Assembly: GCA_013375355.1 (NCBI GenBank)
Contig: JABXJV010000330.1
Coordinates: forward strand, 1 to 10,051
From: Candidatus Helarchaeota archaeon
GTDB lineage: Archaea; Asgardarchaeota; Lokiarchaeia; Helarchaeales; JABXJV01
Direction of reading: 5' to 3'
DNA length: 10,051 bases
Below, piece by piece: positions 1-6,823 of the stretch. The notes beneath the pieces are model-generated. The model made no database searches and was not told where the DNA came from. It saw only the letters and a list, made by a program, of their open reading frames with translations. Made by a program: the position numbers and the translations under genes. How positions within the stretch are numbered: the first letter of the stretch is position 1; each line of letters begins with the position of its first letter.

Positions 1-207
1 AAATCAGAACTTAGCCAAAAACTCAGGGACCTAACCTTAAATTTTTCTCGACAATTAGATGCAATTGCTGAAAACATTACAAGCCTGGAAAATGGAAGCA
101 TGGATATTTTTAAAGCTATTGCTAACTTATTCCTTTGTGTTGAAAATTTATTTAGACTAAAAGATTCAATTGCATCCTATCCAAGACCTCCACCATTTCC
201 TATGTAA
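1..207 (+). CDS. Small helical protein of unknown function, 3' part only
   Basis: The frame is open from the first base and ends at TAA 205-207, giving the last 68 residues of a protein whose start lies outside the window. I do not recognise the family. The visible part is mostly charged and leucine/isoleucine-rich helix, ending in a short proline-rich tail (SYPRPPPFPM). It aligns without gaps to the last 68 residues of the next gene (271-693), with 40 identities by my count, including NFSR, IAEN, IFKAI and the tail pattern PRPxxFPM. The two genes are therefore tandem paralogues from a duplication. No membrane segment, cysteine pair or known catalytic motif is visible. By analogy with its neighbour the full protein was probably about 140 residues. 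Coding is well supported by the conserved frame; the function is unknown. Confidence 0.85.
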   Translation, partial: KSELSQKLRDLTLNFSRQLDAIAENITSLENGSMDIFKAIANLFLCVENLFRLKDSIASYPRPPPFPM

Positions 208-211
208 TTTG

Positions 212-226
212 TTCTTATAATAAGAA
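212..226. repeat. Perfect 15-bp palindrome between the tandem paralogues
   Basis: TTCTTAT and ATAAGAA flank a single central A, five bases after the stop of the first paralogue. The centre reads TTATAATA, so it could be a TATA-like element for the second paralogue, a protein-binding site, or chance in AT-rich DNA. A one-base loop makes an RNA hairpin terminator unlikely. Confidence 0.4.
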
Positions 227-257
227 GGATAGATAGCATAAATTAAAATAATTTATA

Positions 258-262
258 GAGGA
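258..262 (+). promoter_or_regulatory. Shine-Dalgarno GAGGA deciding a TTG start
   Basis: GAGGA lies 8 nt before TTG 271-273. It supports the TTG as the true start over the next in-frame ATG at 301, which has no comparable site. Confidence 0.6.
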
Positions 263-270
263 TTGTTTAT

Positions 271-693
271 TTGCTGACAATTGAAGAATTGAAAGAATAT
301 ATGCAAAAAATAGCAGAATATATGAAAAAATCTGATGCACAAAATTCCCAAATAAGTGTTTATTTAAAAAACCTCTCTAATACTTTTTATGCGTTATTAA
401 TTGTTAAAGATAACGGAAATTTTGCTATGGTACAAGCTGTGATTATCCAATTTCAAATGACTCTTCAACAGATGCCTCAAGATATAAAATCAGAAATTAA
501 ACAAAAACTAAGGGAATTATTCATAAATTTTTCTCGAGAATTAGTAGTTATTGCTGAAAACTTAGCAAACTTGGAAAGCGGAAACATTGAAATTTTTAAA
601 GCTATTTCTAATTTATACTTATATGTTAATAAATTATTTAAATTAAAAGAATTAACTGTATCCCGCCCTAGACCAGCAGGATTTCCGATGTAA
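271..693 (+). CDS. Small helical protein of unknown function, second tandem copy
   Basis: This is a 140-residue protein I do not recognise. It is predicted to be almost wholly alpha-helical and probably cytosolic. There is no signal peptide, membrane span, cysteine cluster or nucleotide-binding motif. Residues 1-30 form a charged amphipathic helix, and residues 73-140 are the part duplicated in the upstream gene. The C-terminus ends in SRPRPAGFPM; the PRPxxFPM pattern is kept in both copies while the helices between have drifted, so the tail may be a binding peptide (inference). The TTG start is chosen for the GAGGA at 258-262; ATG 301 would shorten the protein by 10 residues. The gene lies 63 nt after its paralogue and 29 nt before the methyltransferase on the same strand, so the three may be co-transcribed. 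A four-helix packing or oligomeric role is possible but unproven. Confidence 0.85.
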   Translation: MLTIEELKEYMQKIAEYMKKSDAQNSQISVYLKNLSNTFYALLIVKDNGNFAMVQAVIIQFQMTLQQMPQDIKSEIKQKLRELFINFSRELVVIAENLANLESGNIEIFKAISNLYLYVNKLFKLKELTVSRPRPAGFPM

Positions 694-722
694 TTTTCTT
701 TTTTTATTAGAGAGCGGTTATA

Positions 723-1457
723 GTGGAATTTTATGAAGATTTTGTAGAAAAATATGACAATTTAGTATCTTGGGAAAATAGAGTTAAAAGAGAATCAAAT
801 TTCTATAAAACCATATTTTCTGACAATGATGTAAAGAAAGTATTGGACTGCGCATGTGGAACAGGACAACATGTTATAATGTTTACACAAATGGGTTATG
901 ATGTCAAAGGGTCGGATATTTCTCCTTCAATGATTAAAAAGGCTAAAAGTAATTCTAAGAAATTTGGTCTGAAGATTCCTTTAAAAATCTCTCATTTTAA
1001 AAATATATCTAAAATATTTGATGAAAAATTTGATGCAGTAATCTGTGTTGGCAATTCGTTACCACATTTATTTAAAAATAAGGAAATCCTTGATAGTCTT
1101 AGCGAAATATATAAAGTTTTAAAGAGAAATGGTATTTTTATTTTGGAGCAAAGAAATTTTAATAAATTAATTAGGCTACAGAATCGATTTTTTCCTGTTA
1201 CTTTTAGAGAAGACGAAATTTTTTTCTATGTTTTAGATTACTTTCCTAAAAAAATTGTTTTTAATGTAATAGATTTAGAAATTAGTTCAAAGAAATTTAA
1301 AGTTTATACTACTGAATATAATCCTCTTAAAAAAGATAATTTGGTAGAATTATTGGAAAAATCTGGATTTAAGAATTTTAAATACTATCAAGATCATGAA
1401 TTCAACACATTTAATATATATAAAAGTGATAACTTAATTATTATTTGCAAAAAGTAG
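723..1457 (+). CDS. Class I SAM-dependent methyltransferase, GNMT-like
   Basis: This is a 244-residue cytosolic enzyme of the Rossmann-fold class I methyltransferases, which move a methyl group from S-adenosylmethionine. Motif I is VLDCACGTGQ (residues 40-49). The acidic residue ending strand 2, expected to bind the SAM ribose, is D65 in GSDISPSMI. Motif FDAVICVGNSLPHL (103-116) forms strand 4 and the following loop, and FILEQRNF (139-146) follows strand 5. The GNSLPHL and xQRNF signatures resemble the glycine/sarcosine N-methyltransferase branch. The substrate cannot be read from sequence, and many relatives are simply annotated as methyltransferase-domain proteins. The C-terminal 90 residues are a beta-rich part that probably shapes the acceptor site. 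The start is GTG 723: an in-frame TAG at 708-710 rules out a start further upstream, and no ATG lies near. The ribosome-binding site (AGAG around 711) is weak. The gene is 29 nt behind the paralogue pair and may share its transcript. Confidence 0.88.
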   Translation: MEFYEDFVEKYDNLVSWENRVKRESNFYKTIFSDNDVKKVLDCACGTGQHVIMFTQMGYDVKGSDISPSMIKKAKSNSKKFGLKIPLKISHFKNISKIFDEKFDAVICVGNSLPHLFKNKEILDSLSEIYKVLKRNGIFILEQRNFNKLIRLQNRFFPVTFREDEIFFYVLDYFPKKIVFNVIDLEISSKKFKVYTTEYNPLKKDNLVELLEKSGFKNFKYYQDHEFNTFNIYKSDNLIIICKK

Positions 1458-1540
1458 GGGTCTCTCAGTAAAAAAATTAATTTCATTCAGATTTATTTAG
1501 AATCTTAATCTATTCAATATAAGAAAAGGGATAAAATATA

Positions 1541-2062
1541 TTATGTATCAGCTTTTGCCTGTGCTGCACCCACGAATCCGAGAATGAGTACAATGATTGC
1601 AGTCGTATCAATAAAAGCTAGGAATACAGTACCAGGTGAAGGTGTAAAAGGATCAATGTAATTTCTAAAGGTAATCATTATTCGACATATATTTGTGGCG
1701 ACTGAAATTAAAAATAGGACAGCAGCCGTCATTCCCATAGACCATTTTGTATCTTGTGTTCCAAATGCCATAAAACCTCCAATGATAAAAAATACCATTG
1801 CAATAAATAGACACATAATACCTGCAAGTGCTATTAGCTCGATAATTCCTTGCATAAAATTATATGCTAAAGAATATATCATATAATTTATATTACTTAT
1901 CCATCGAAATTGAAAGAAATAAATCAACCATCTTTTATAAAGAAGAGATTCACGTCCCAATAGATTAAAAGCAGGGATAGCTTTAATTAATCCCACCAAG
2001 ATTAAAAAGCCACCGGCTATTAATAACAATATACCACCACCAACGCCTTTAGATACGGCCAT
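1541..2062 (-). CDS. Four-helix integral membrane protein, unknown function
   Basis: This is a 173-residue membrane protein with no family I can name. Predicted transmembrane segments are about residues 8-28 (glycine-rich GGGILLLIAGGFLILVGLI), 72-98, 108-131 and 147-168. Between the first two is an aromatic, basic stretch (residues 38-70) that may lie along the membrane. A loop of about 15 residues between helices 3 and 4 carries DPFTPSPG. No catalytic or metal-binding cluster is visible. The ATG at 2060-2062 is supported by a GAGGA Shine-Dalgarno (complement of 2073-2077) with 10 nt spacing. The gene follows the HEAT/RING-like gene on the same strand after 104 bp. That gap is large enough for its own promoter (CTTTAAAG at 2111-2118 is TATA-like), so an operon is possible but not shown. 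It converges on the methyltransferase gene. Confidence 0.8.
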   Translation of the reverse strand: MAVSKGVGGGILLLIAGGFLILVGLIKAIPAFNLLGRESLLYKRWLIYFFQFRWISNINYMIYSLAYNFMQGIIELIALAGIMCLFIAMVFFIIGGFMAFGTQDTKWSMGMTAAVLFLISVATNICRIMITFRNYIDPFTPSPGTVFLAFIDTTAIIVLILGFVGAAQAKADT

Positions 2063-2072
2063 TTAGATTAAG

Positions 2073-2077
2073 TCCTC
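2073..2077 (-). promoter_or_regulatory. Shine-Dalgarno for the four-helix membrane protein
   Basis: On the minus strand this reads GAGGA, preceded by AAA, 10 nt before the ATG. It is one of the clearest ribosome-binding sites in the window and fixes that start. Confidence 0.6.
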
Positions 2078-2166
2078 TTTTTGAATTTTTTAAAATTATT
2101 AATTTTGTTCCTTTAAAGATTTTAATCCTTTTATTTTTTTGTACTAAATTTAAAAATAGAAATTTT

Positions 2167-4674
2167 TTAAACCCATCTAAAAATATTTGAACAGACTGGG
2201 CATCTCCTATTTTGTTCTACATAACCTAATATACAGTCCTTATGAAATAAAGAGTGGCAATTCTCACACTTAGAGTATGCTTCCGTTCGAATATTCACAT
2301 AACATATTGCACAGAGATTTCCACTAATAAGTTGATATTCTTCTAATTCTCCATAATCAACTTTTTTTAATGGAATGAATTTAGAATCTGAAATTTCTCC
2401 TTTTATTATTCCTCTATCAAGGAGTTCTTTAAGCCATGATTCCATTTCACGTAGGTTAATTTCAAATTTACTTGCAAGTTCCTTAAGTCTTATTTCATCA
2501 ATTGAACTGAGAAAAATTTGTATTTTTCTAATATCAAGAGCTTTTATTTTATCTAATTCTTTAAGACCTGGCAATATATCAAATTTTTGAATGTCAGTTA
2601 TCGTATCTTGAATATAATAATCATTTGAAATATAACCTTTGATTTCTTCATTAAGAATTAGCTCTTCTAATAAAATTTCTATTTCATTGACTGGATATCT
2701 GCACTTTTCGGCTAACTTACTTAAATGTACGCTTCTATATATTTTAGAATATTTTTTCAAGTTACTTTTTACTAATTCTATATCTTGCGTTTCCGCAATA
2801 AATTCACTTCCCCTTAATATGGCCTCTTCTTCACTATCTTCCTGAATAGTTTGTGGAATTTCAAAAACATCAGAAAACAAATTCTCAAATTTATCTTGCA
2901 CTTTAACCAAAGCTGATAATGCTTCTCTATTATTAGGATCAATTTCAATAATTTTATTTAAGGCATTCATCGCTTTCGGATAATTTTTTATTGAAATTCC
3001 ATATATTTTTGCTTTTTCAAACCAGATATCGGTATTTTGAGGATTAGTTTCAAGTGATTGGTCCAATATTTGAATTGCTTGTTGTGGATCATTTAGTTTA
3101 TTATAAACAGAACTCAATTTAATCCAAGAATTAATATATTTAGGGTCTATCTCAAGAACTATTTCAAAATACTTAATGGCATCTTCATAATTTTTAAATT
3201 CTATCTCTTTTTCCCCGATTTTATGCCAAAATGAAGTTATTGGTAATTTTATACTCTTCAATTTTTCTATAGAAGTTAAAATGATGGAATCAGAAGGTGT
3301 TCCACGAATAAATGAATTTTTCTGACTTATTAAGTAATTTAATACTACATTTTCATAACCTAATTCATTTAATGTCTCGAAGCATTCAAAAGTTTCTCTA
3401 TAATCTTTTAAATAAAAATAAGCAATCCCGAGACCAAGCCATGATTCAATATTCCTTTGATCCATTTTAATGATTTTTCTAAATAATAGAATTGCTTTTT
3501 TATAATATTTTAATTCCAAATAACCATAAGCTTTGTTAAACCAAAAAAATATCATCTCTGAACTAACTTTCAATAATCTAACTCTTCGTCTATCAATTCC
3601 TTTTACTCGAAATGAATCCTCTATGTGCTGTATAACTTCTAAATCTCTTAAATTAATTAAACTCCTTGCAGCGGAATGCCTAACAGCATAGTCTTTATCT
3701 TTTAAAGCTATGTACAAAAAATATAACACTCTTAAATTAATTACTGAAGCCAAGCTTTCCACAATTGCTTTCCTGATTTCACTATCTTCATCATTTATTA
3801 ATTTAATTAATGGTCTTATCGCACTTTTATCGCCTATCTCCCCCAAAGCTTTTATAACAGCATATTTTAAATCTTCATCTTTATCTTCTAGAGTTTCAAT
3901 CAATGGTTCTACAGCTCTTATATAACCAAGTTTTCCTAGGCTAAAAGCTGCACTACACCTAACTGTTGAGTTACTATCATTCAAAGCTTCAATTAAAGGA
4001 TCAATCGCTCTTTCATCGTTAAGCTTGCCTAAGCTCTCTGCGACGACATATCGAATTTCCGATTTTTCGTCCTTTAAACACTCAATCAAAGGAATTGTTG
4101 CAGTCTTATAATTATAGTTACCTAAGCTTCTTGCTGTGAAAAACCTAATCGACCAATCATCATCCTTTAATGCTTCGATAAATGCTTCAATTATTCTATC
4201 TTCTTTAAAATTAACTAAGCTTTGTGCAGATGCAAACCTCACACCTTCATATCCATCATGCAACATAGAGTCAATTAATGGTTCTATAACCCTCGGGCTA
4301 TCAAATTTTCCTAATTTCTTTGCCGCAGAAAATCGAATAAAGTGGTTTTCATCCCTTAATGCATCAATTAATGGGGTGATTAATTGTTTATCACTATATT
4401 CTGCCAGCCAATTTGCCAAAAACCACTTAAACGCCCCAGTATCTTCTTTAAATAAAGGTAACAATTTCTCAACAGCGTTTGAATCCCCTAAAATACTTAG
4501 ACTTTTTGCTGCATTAGAACGAACTACATAATCGTTATCTTTCAATGCTTGGATTAGAGGCTTTACAGCTTTAAATTTACCAAGTTTACCTAACCTTTTT
4601 GCTGCTTTTCGGCGTTCAACCTCATCAGCATCTTTTAATTTTCCTATTAGAGTACTTATTTCCTCTTCCGACAT
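2167..4674 (-). CDS. HEAT-repeat / TPR / winged-helix / RING-like zinc finger protein
   Basis: This is an 835-residue multidomain protein, probably a cytosolic scaffold and possibly an E3-like component of an archaeal ubiquitin-type system. Residues 1-343 are eleven HEAT (PBS-lyase type) repeats of 31 residues, each with a core like AVEPLIEAL-D-x-VR-xAAxSLGKLG. Residues 370-582 hold about five to six TPR units (for example NYEDAIKYFEIVLEIDPKY); the third is degenerate. After an acidic linker (about 609-640), residues 645-688 and 725-767 look like two related winged-helix modules, each ending in a G-x-I-x(4-5)-I type wing. The C-terminus has eight ordered zinc ligands, C788, C791, C803, C806, H811, C814, C825 and C828. 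This C4HC3 order resembles the RING-like finger of Nse1 or a PHD finger rather than a classical C3HC4 RING. The ATG at 4674 lacks a Shine-Dalgarno but has a TATA-like box about 23 nt upstream, which suits leaderless translation. The domains are clear; ligase activity is inference. Confidence 0.9.
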   Translation of the reverse strand: MSEEEISTLIGKLKDADEVERRKAAKRLGKLGKFKAVKPLIQALKDNDYVVRSNAAKSLSILGDSNAVEKLLPLFKEDTGAFKWFLANWLAEYSDKQLITPLIDALRDENHFIRFSAAKKLGKFDSPRVIEPLIDSMLHDGYEGVRFASAQSLVNFKEDRIIEAFIEALKDDDWSIRFFTARSLGNYNYKTATIPLIECLKDEKSEIRYVVAESLGKLNDERAIDPLIEALNDSNSTVRCSAAFSLGKLGYIRAVEPLIETLEDKDEDLKYAVIKALGEIGDKSAIRPLIKLINDEDSEIRKAIVESLASVINLRVLYFLYIALKDKDYAVRHSAARSLINLRDLEVIQHIEDSFRVKGIDRRRVRLLKVSSEMIFFWFNKAYGYLELKYYKKAILLFRKIIKMDQRNIESWLGLGIAYFYLKDYRETFECFETLNELGYENVVLNYLISQKNSFIRGTPSDSIILTSIEKLKSIKLPITSFWHKIGEKEIEFKNYEDAIKYFEIVLEIDPKYINSWIKLSSVYNKLNDPQQAIQILDQSLETNPQNTDIWFEKAKIYGISIKNYPKAMNALNKIIEIDPNNREALSALVKVQDKFENLFSDVFEIPQTIQEDSEEEAILRGSEFIAETQDIELVKSNLKKYSKIYRSVHLSKLAEKCRYPVNEIEILLEELILNEEIKGYISNDYYIQDTITDIQKFDILPGLKELDKIKALDIRKIQIFLSSIDEIRLKELASKFEINLREMESWLKELLDRGIIKGEISDSKFIPLKKVDYGELEEYQLISGNLCAICYVNIRTEAYSKCENCHSLFHKDCILGYVEQNRRCPVCSNIFRWV
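2191..2313 (-). other. C4HC3 RING-like zinc finger domain
   Basis: This encodes residues 788-828 of the HEAT/TPR protein. The spacing is C-x2-C-x11-C-x2-C-x4-H-x2-C-x10-C-x2-C. All eight ligands are present, and CPVC closes the second pair as in RING fingers. The x4-H spacing is that of PHD and Nse1-type fingers, while the short x10 last loop favours RING-like over PHD. I expect two zinc ions bound in a cross-brace. Confidence 0.8.
2374..2742 (-). other. Two tandem winged-helix-like modules
   Basis: This encodes residues 645-767. Both modules share the pattern (V/I)-x-L-(S/K)-x-LA-x-K followed by an N-x-x-E-(I/M)-E helix, then LxELI/LLDxG-type recognition and I-K-G-x-I. This resembles the C-terminal winged helices of PCI proteins and of UFL1-like proteins. 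The assignment is by pattern only. Confidence 0.55.
2929..3567 (-). repeat. TPR repeat region
   Basis: This encodes residues 370-582: 34-35-residue units with the usual W/Y-x-x-LG-x-x-Y-x-x-x-x-Y-x-x-A and D-P-x-N features. The first, second, fourth, fifth and sixth units are recognisable, and the third is degenerate. A protein-protein interaction role is expected. Confidence 0.8.
3646..4674 (-). repeat. Eleven 31-residue HEAT repeats (93-bp period)
   Basis: The repeats tile residues 1-343 with almost constant length; the fifth unit has one extra residue, as does the first. The third (AEYS end) and eleventh (YFLYIAL) units are the most diverged. They form a superhelical surface typical of scaffolds. 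The regular period at DNA level implies growth by unit duplication. Confidence 0.85.
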
Positions 4675-4692
4675 GATTGATATTCTTCGTTT

Positions 4693-4700
4693 TTTTTAAA
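4693..4700 (-). promoter_or_regulatory. TATA-like box of the HEAT/RING-like gene
   Basis: On the minus strand this reads TTTAAAAA, centred about 23 nt before the ATG, with no Shine-Dalgarno between. That is the geometry of an archaeal leaderless transcript. The region is A/T-rich, so a chance match is possible. Confidence 0.4.
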
Positions 4701-4852
4701 TTGTAATTAATTCCCAATAATTTCCTAATTTTCTTATTCTAATATTATAATGAATTGCTAGAATACTTATAAAACCTTTTTAGCTATATCTCAAAATTTA
4801 AATAATTTTTTGCGTTTTTACAAATATTAATGATTTGATACTTAATTAATGG

Positions 4853-4860
4853 TTATAATT
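4853..4860 (+). promoter_or_regulatory. TATA-like box of the MFS gene
   Basis: TTATAATT lies about 33 nt before the preferred ATG at 4890. Transcription about 26 nt downstream of its centre would start near 4883, just ahead of that ATG. CTTATAAAA at 4766-4774 is an alternative further upstream. The 4675-4862 region is a divergent intergenic stretch of 188 bp with no other structure that I can see. Confidence 0.35.
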
Positions 4861-4889
4861 AATTGTTTCAGAATATGGTGAGTATCAAT

Positions 4890-6140
4890 ATGATTTCTAA
4901 TAAGAGTAGACTTCTGATTATTTTATTTGTTTCTTGGTTCTTTACAATGTGCGACAGATACGTGACGCAACTCTTGTTTCCGGTCTTCGAGACATTATTT
5001 TTGATTCCTAATGAATTTGTGTTAATTATTTCTACGGAAGCTGTATGGTGGGCTGGTTATTCTACTTCCGCAATAATTGGAGGGCTATTATCTGATAAAT
5101 TTTTAAGAAAAAAGTTGATTTCCATTACTTTGTTTTTTTATTTTGTAAATACTTTCCTTATTGCATTTGCATTAAATTTACTGGTTTTTATCTTTTTTCG
5201 AATAATGAGTGGTTTATTTGCAGGAACTTTCTTTCCTTTGGCAATTTCTTTAGTATCAGATGCTTTTCCAGAGAAGAAAGAAAAATCAAGAGCGATGGGT
5301 ATCTATGTATCGGGTGCAGTTTTTGCCAATGCAATCGCCCCATTGATAATTGCATATTTGATTGATTCAACAAATAATATTTTATTTGCTAATGAATGGT
5401 TTCACTATAGTACTGTCGGTAATTGGGGCTTAATTTACCAGATCTTTTCAATACCTCTTTTAATAATGTCTATTTTAGTATATTTTGGATTTGATGAGCA
5501 TGTAATAATTAAGGATATTGATAAATCTGATCAACCACCAATACGCTCCATATTTACTAGAAATTTAAACATTTTATTAATTTTCATAACTCTTGACTTA
5601 TTCGAGCTATGGACGCTCCAACAATGGCTTCCCTACCTTTTCCAAGTGTTCTTTCTTACTGGAGTTTCTGCGGCTGGTGGATTTTCGGCAATTGGAGGAT
5701 TTATAGGTGCCTTTGGTGCTGTAATTTTTGGAATTATTGGTGGAGAACAAAGTAAAAAAACCGGAAAGAAAAAAGGAAATAGGTTAACACTTATAATCGC
5801 TGTTTTTGGGGATTGTGTGGGTTTATTAATCTTTATATCATTACCTAAGGGACAAGCAAGTATTCCTTATGCCATAATAGCTATTATGCTAGTGATTTTC
5901 GCGGGAACGGGGGAGTACGCAGCAATATATACACTTATCACCGAATCTGTTCCTCCATCAGTAAGCGGTAAAACCATGGGTATATGTATTGGGATTGCTA
6001 ATTTCTCAACAGTTGGAGGTTTACTTATCCAAGGAATTGTAGGTTCCAATTCGCCGACGATATTAATGATATTATGGATTCCAATAATAGCAGCACTCAT
6101 ACAATTACCAATTAGTTATTTATATAACCCTACAGACTAA
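4890..6140 (+). CDS. Major facilitator superfamily transporter
   Basis: This is a 416-residue, probably 12-helix secondary transporter of the cytoplasmic membrane; the substrate is not readable from sequence. Helix 1 carries DR at residues 22-23. The loop between helices 2 and 3 carries the MFS motif A in the form GGLLSDKFLRKK (64-75), with D69 and R73. A basic-acidic central loop follows helix 6 (EHVIIKDIDKSD), and a lysine-rich loop (QSKKTGKKKGNR) lies in the second half at the position matching motif A. The length is usual for the family. The start is uncertain: the frame is also open from TTG 4863 and ATG 4875. I prefer ATG 4890 because GGTGAG (4877-4882) precedes it by 7 nt, although a TATA-derived start near 4883 would bypass that site. 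The last codons and the stop are part of a 33-bp repeat copied downstream of the toxin gene. Confidence 0.85.
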   Translation: MISNKSRLLIILFVSWFFTMCDRYVTQLLFPVFETLFLIPNEFVLIISTEAVWWAGYSTSAIIGGLLSDKFLRKKLISITLFFYFVNTFLIAFALNLLVFIFFRIMSGLFAGTFFPLAISLVSDAFPEKKEKSRAMGIYVSGAVFANAIAPLIIAYLIDSTNNILFANEWFHYSTVGNWGLIYQIFSIPLLIMSILVYFGFDEHVIIKDIDKSDQPPIRSIFTRNLNILLIFITLDLFELWTLQQWLPYLFQVFFLTGVSAAGGFSAIGGFIGAFGAVIFGIIGGEQSKKTGKKKGNRLTLIIAVFGDCVGLLIFISLPKGQASIPYAIIAIMLVIFAGTGEYAAIYTLITESVPPSVSGKTMGICIGIANFSTVGGLLIQGIVGSNSPTILMILWIPIIAALIQLPISYLYNPTD

Positions 6141-6146
6141 TCACAA
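6114..6146 (+). repeat. 33-bp direct repeat, left copy (3' end of MFS gene)
   Basis: This copy covers the last eight codons of the MFS gene (SYLYNPTD), its TAA and six bases beyond. The right copy at 6959-6991 differs at only two bases, both in one codon (AAC versus AGT). The start-to-start distance is 845 bp, and the antitoxin-toxin pair lies between. A repeat ending at the 3' end of a gene, which keeps that gene intact, is the form of an integration (att-type) site. Confidence 0.85.
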
Positions 6147-6187
6147 GAGTAGACAATTTAAAAAATAAGTTAAAAATATAAAAAAAC

Positions 6188-6197
6188 CTTATATAAG
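6188..6197 (+). promoter_or_regulatory. TATA box and palindrome before the antitoxin gene
   Basis: CTTATATAAG is a perfect 10-bp palindrome preceded by an A-tract and CC, as in archaeal BRE/TATA promoters. Its centre is 26 nt before the antitoxin ATG and no Shine-Dalgarno intervenes, so the transcript is probably leaderless. As ribbon-helix-helix antitoxins commonly bind palindromes at their own promoters, it may also be the autoregulatory operator (inference). Confidence 0.6.
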
Positions 6198-6218
6198 TAA
6201 ATTAAGATATTTTAAATT

Positions 6219-6512
6219 ATGACTAATATTACCTTTAGTGTTGATGAAAAATTACATAAAAAAATGAAAGCACATCCTGAGATTAAATGGACTGAAATTT
6301 TAAGGCGTGCAATTATAGCTTATTTAAAAAAAATCGAAACACCCAATCAAATTTCTGTAGAAGAGTTAAGAAATCAACTTGATAATGAAACGCTTGATAT
6401 ACTTGATAATTTGGATACAGAAAAAGAGATTGAATATTATAAAAAAATTAAAGAATTAGAATCGGAACGGATGAAGCAATTATTAGATTTAGAGCGAGGT
6501 TCAAAGGAATAA
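6219..6512 (+). CDS. Ribbon-helix-helix antitoxin, VapB type
   Basis: This is a 97-residue DNA-binding antitoxin expected to neutralise the PIN toxin encoded next to it and to repress the pair's promoter. Residues 3-40 form the ribbon-helix-helix: strand NITFSVDEKLH, then a first helix, a KWTEILR turn and a second helix (RRAIIAYLKKI). This is the usual archaeal VapB arrangement. Residues 48-97 are highly charged, helical and glutamate-rich (DNETLDILDNL), matching the C-terminal arm that wraps the toxin. The gene has a TATA box 26 nt before its ATG and no Shine-Dalgarno. Its TAA overlaps the toxin ATG by one base, so the two are translationally coupled. The family call is by pattern but strong in this context. 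Confidence 0.87.
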   Translation: MTNITFSVDEKLHKKMKAHPEIKWTEILRRAIIAYLKKIETPNQISVEELRNQLDNETLDILDNLDTEKEIEYYKKIKELESERMKQLLDLERGSKE

Positions 6513-6823
6513 TGTGGTTACTGGATACTAACGCATTAATAACTTGTCATAAGTTTTCTAATATGAAATTAATCAAAAAAAAATACACATTCACCACAAT
6601 ATTTTGTATAATGGAATTCCCGATAGCTGCAAAATATAAAGAAATTTTGGTATATTATCCAAGTGCAATAAATTATAGAGAAGGATTGAAATATGCAATT
6701 AAATTAAGAAAAAATGGCATTCCAATTCCTGCAATTGACATATTAATAGGAACAATTGCTGTTGATAAAAATATTCATTTAGTTACAGATGATGTACATT
6801 TTAAATTATTTAACATCGTATAA
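6512..6823 (+). CDS. PIN-domain ribonuclease toxin, VapC type, possibly truncated
   Basis: This is a 103-residue PIN-domain protein, predicted to be a metal-dependent RNase that cuts structured RNA such as tRNA or rRNA when free of its antitoxin. The acidic residues of the active site are present: D5 in LLDTNALI, E35 in IMEFP, D76 in IPAIDILIGTIAV and D93 (with D94) in LVTDDVHF. The start overlaps the antitoxin stop by one base, and GAGGT at 6496-6500 is a likely ribosome-binding site 11 nt upstream. The protein is short: most VapC toxins are about 120-140 residues. Beyond the TAA at 6821-6823 the same frame continues for 19 codons that look like the usual VapC tail, so the gene may have acquired a nonsense change. 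All catalytic residues lie before the stop, so activity may remain. Confidence 0.85.
   Translation: MWLLDTNALITCHKFSNMKLIKKKYTFTTIFCIMEFPIAAKYKEILVYYPSAINYREGLKYAIKLRKNGIPIPAIDILIGTIAVDKNIHLVTDDVHFKLFNIV

Noticed and set aside
1458..1540. Bidirectional terminator between the convergent methyltransferase and membrane protein genes
   Set aside because: No stem of useful length is visible. There are A/T-rich runs, but nothing beyond background for this DNA.
4136..4531. 131-codon open frame on the plus strand, with others at 1695-1886, 2375-2590, 2639-2845 and 3710-3925
   Set aside because: All lie antisense to the HEAT/TPR/RING gene or the four-helix membrane gene. Their serine/isoleucine-rich, repetitive content simply mirrors the coding repeats opposite.
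3646..4674. The 93-bp periodic DNA as a CRISPR-like or satellite array
   Set aside because: The period is 31 codons in an open frame with variable third positions and HEAT residues conserved, so it is a protein repeat.
5188..5373. Minus-strand open frames at 5188-5373 and 5867-6100
   Set aside because: They are antisense to the MFS gene, which has clear family motifs across both regions, and have no ribosome-binding site or domain of their own.
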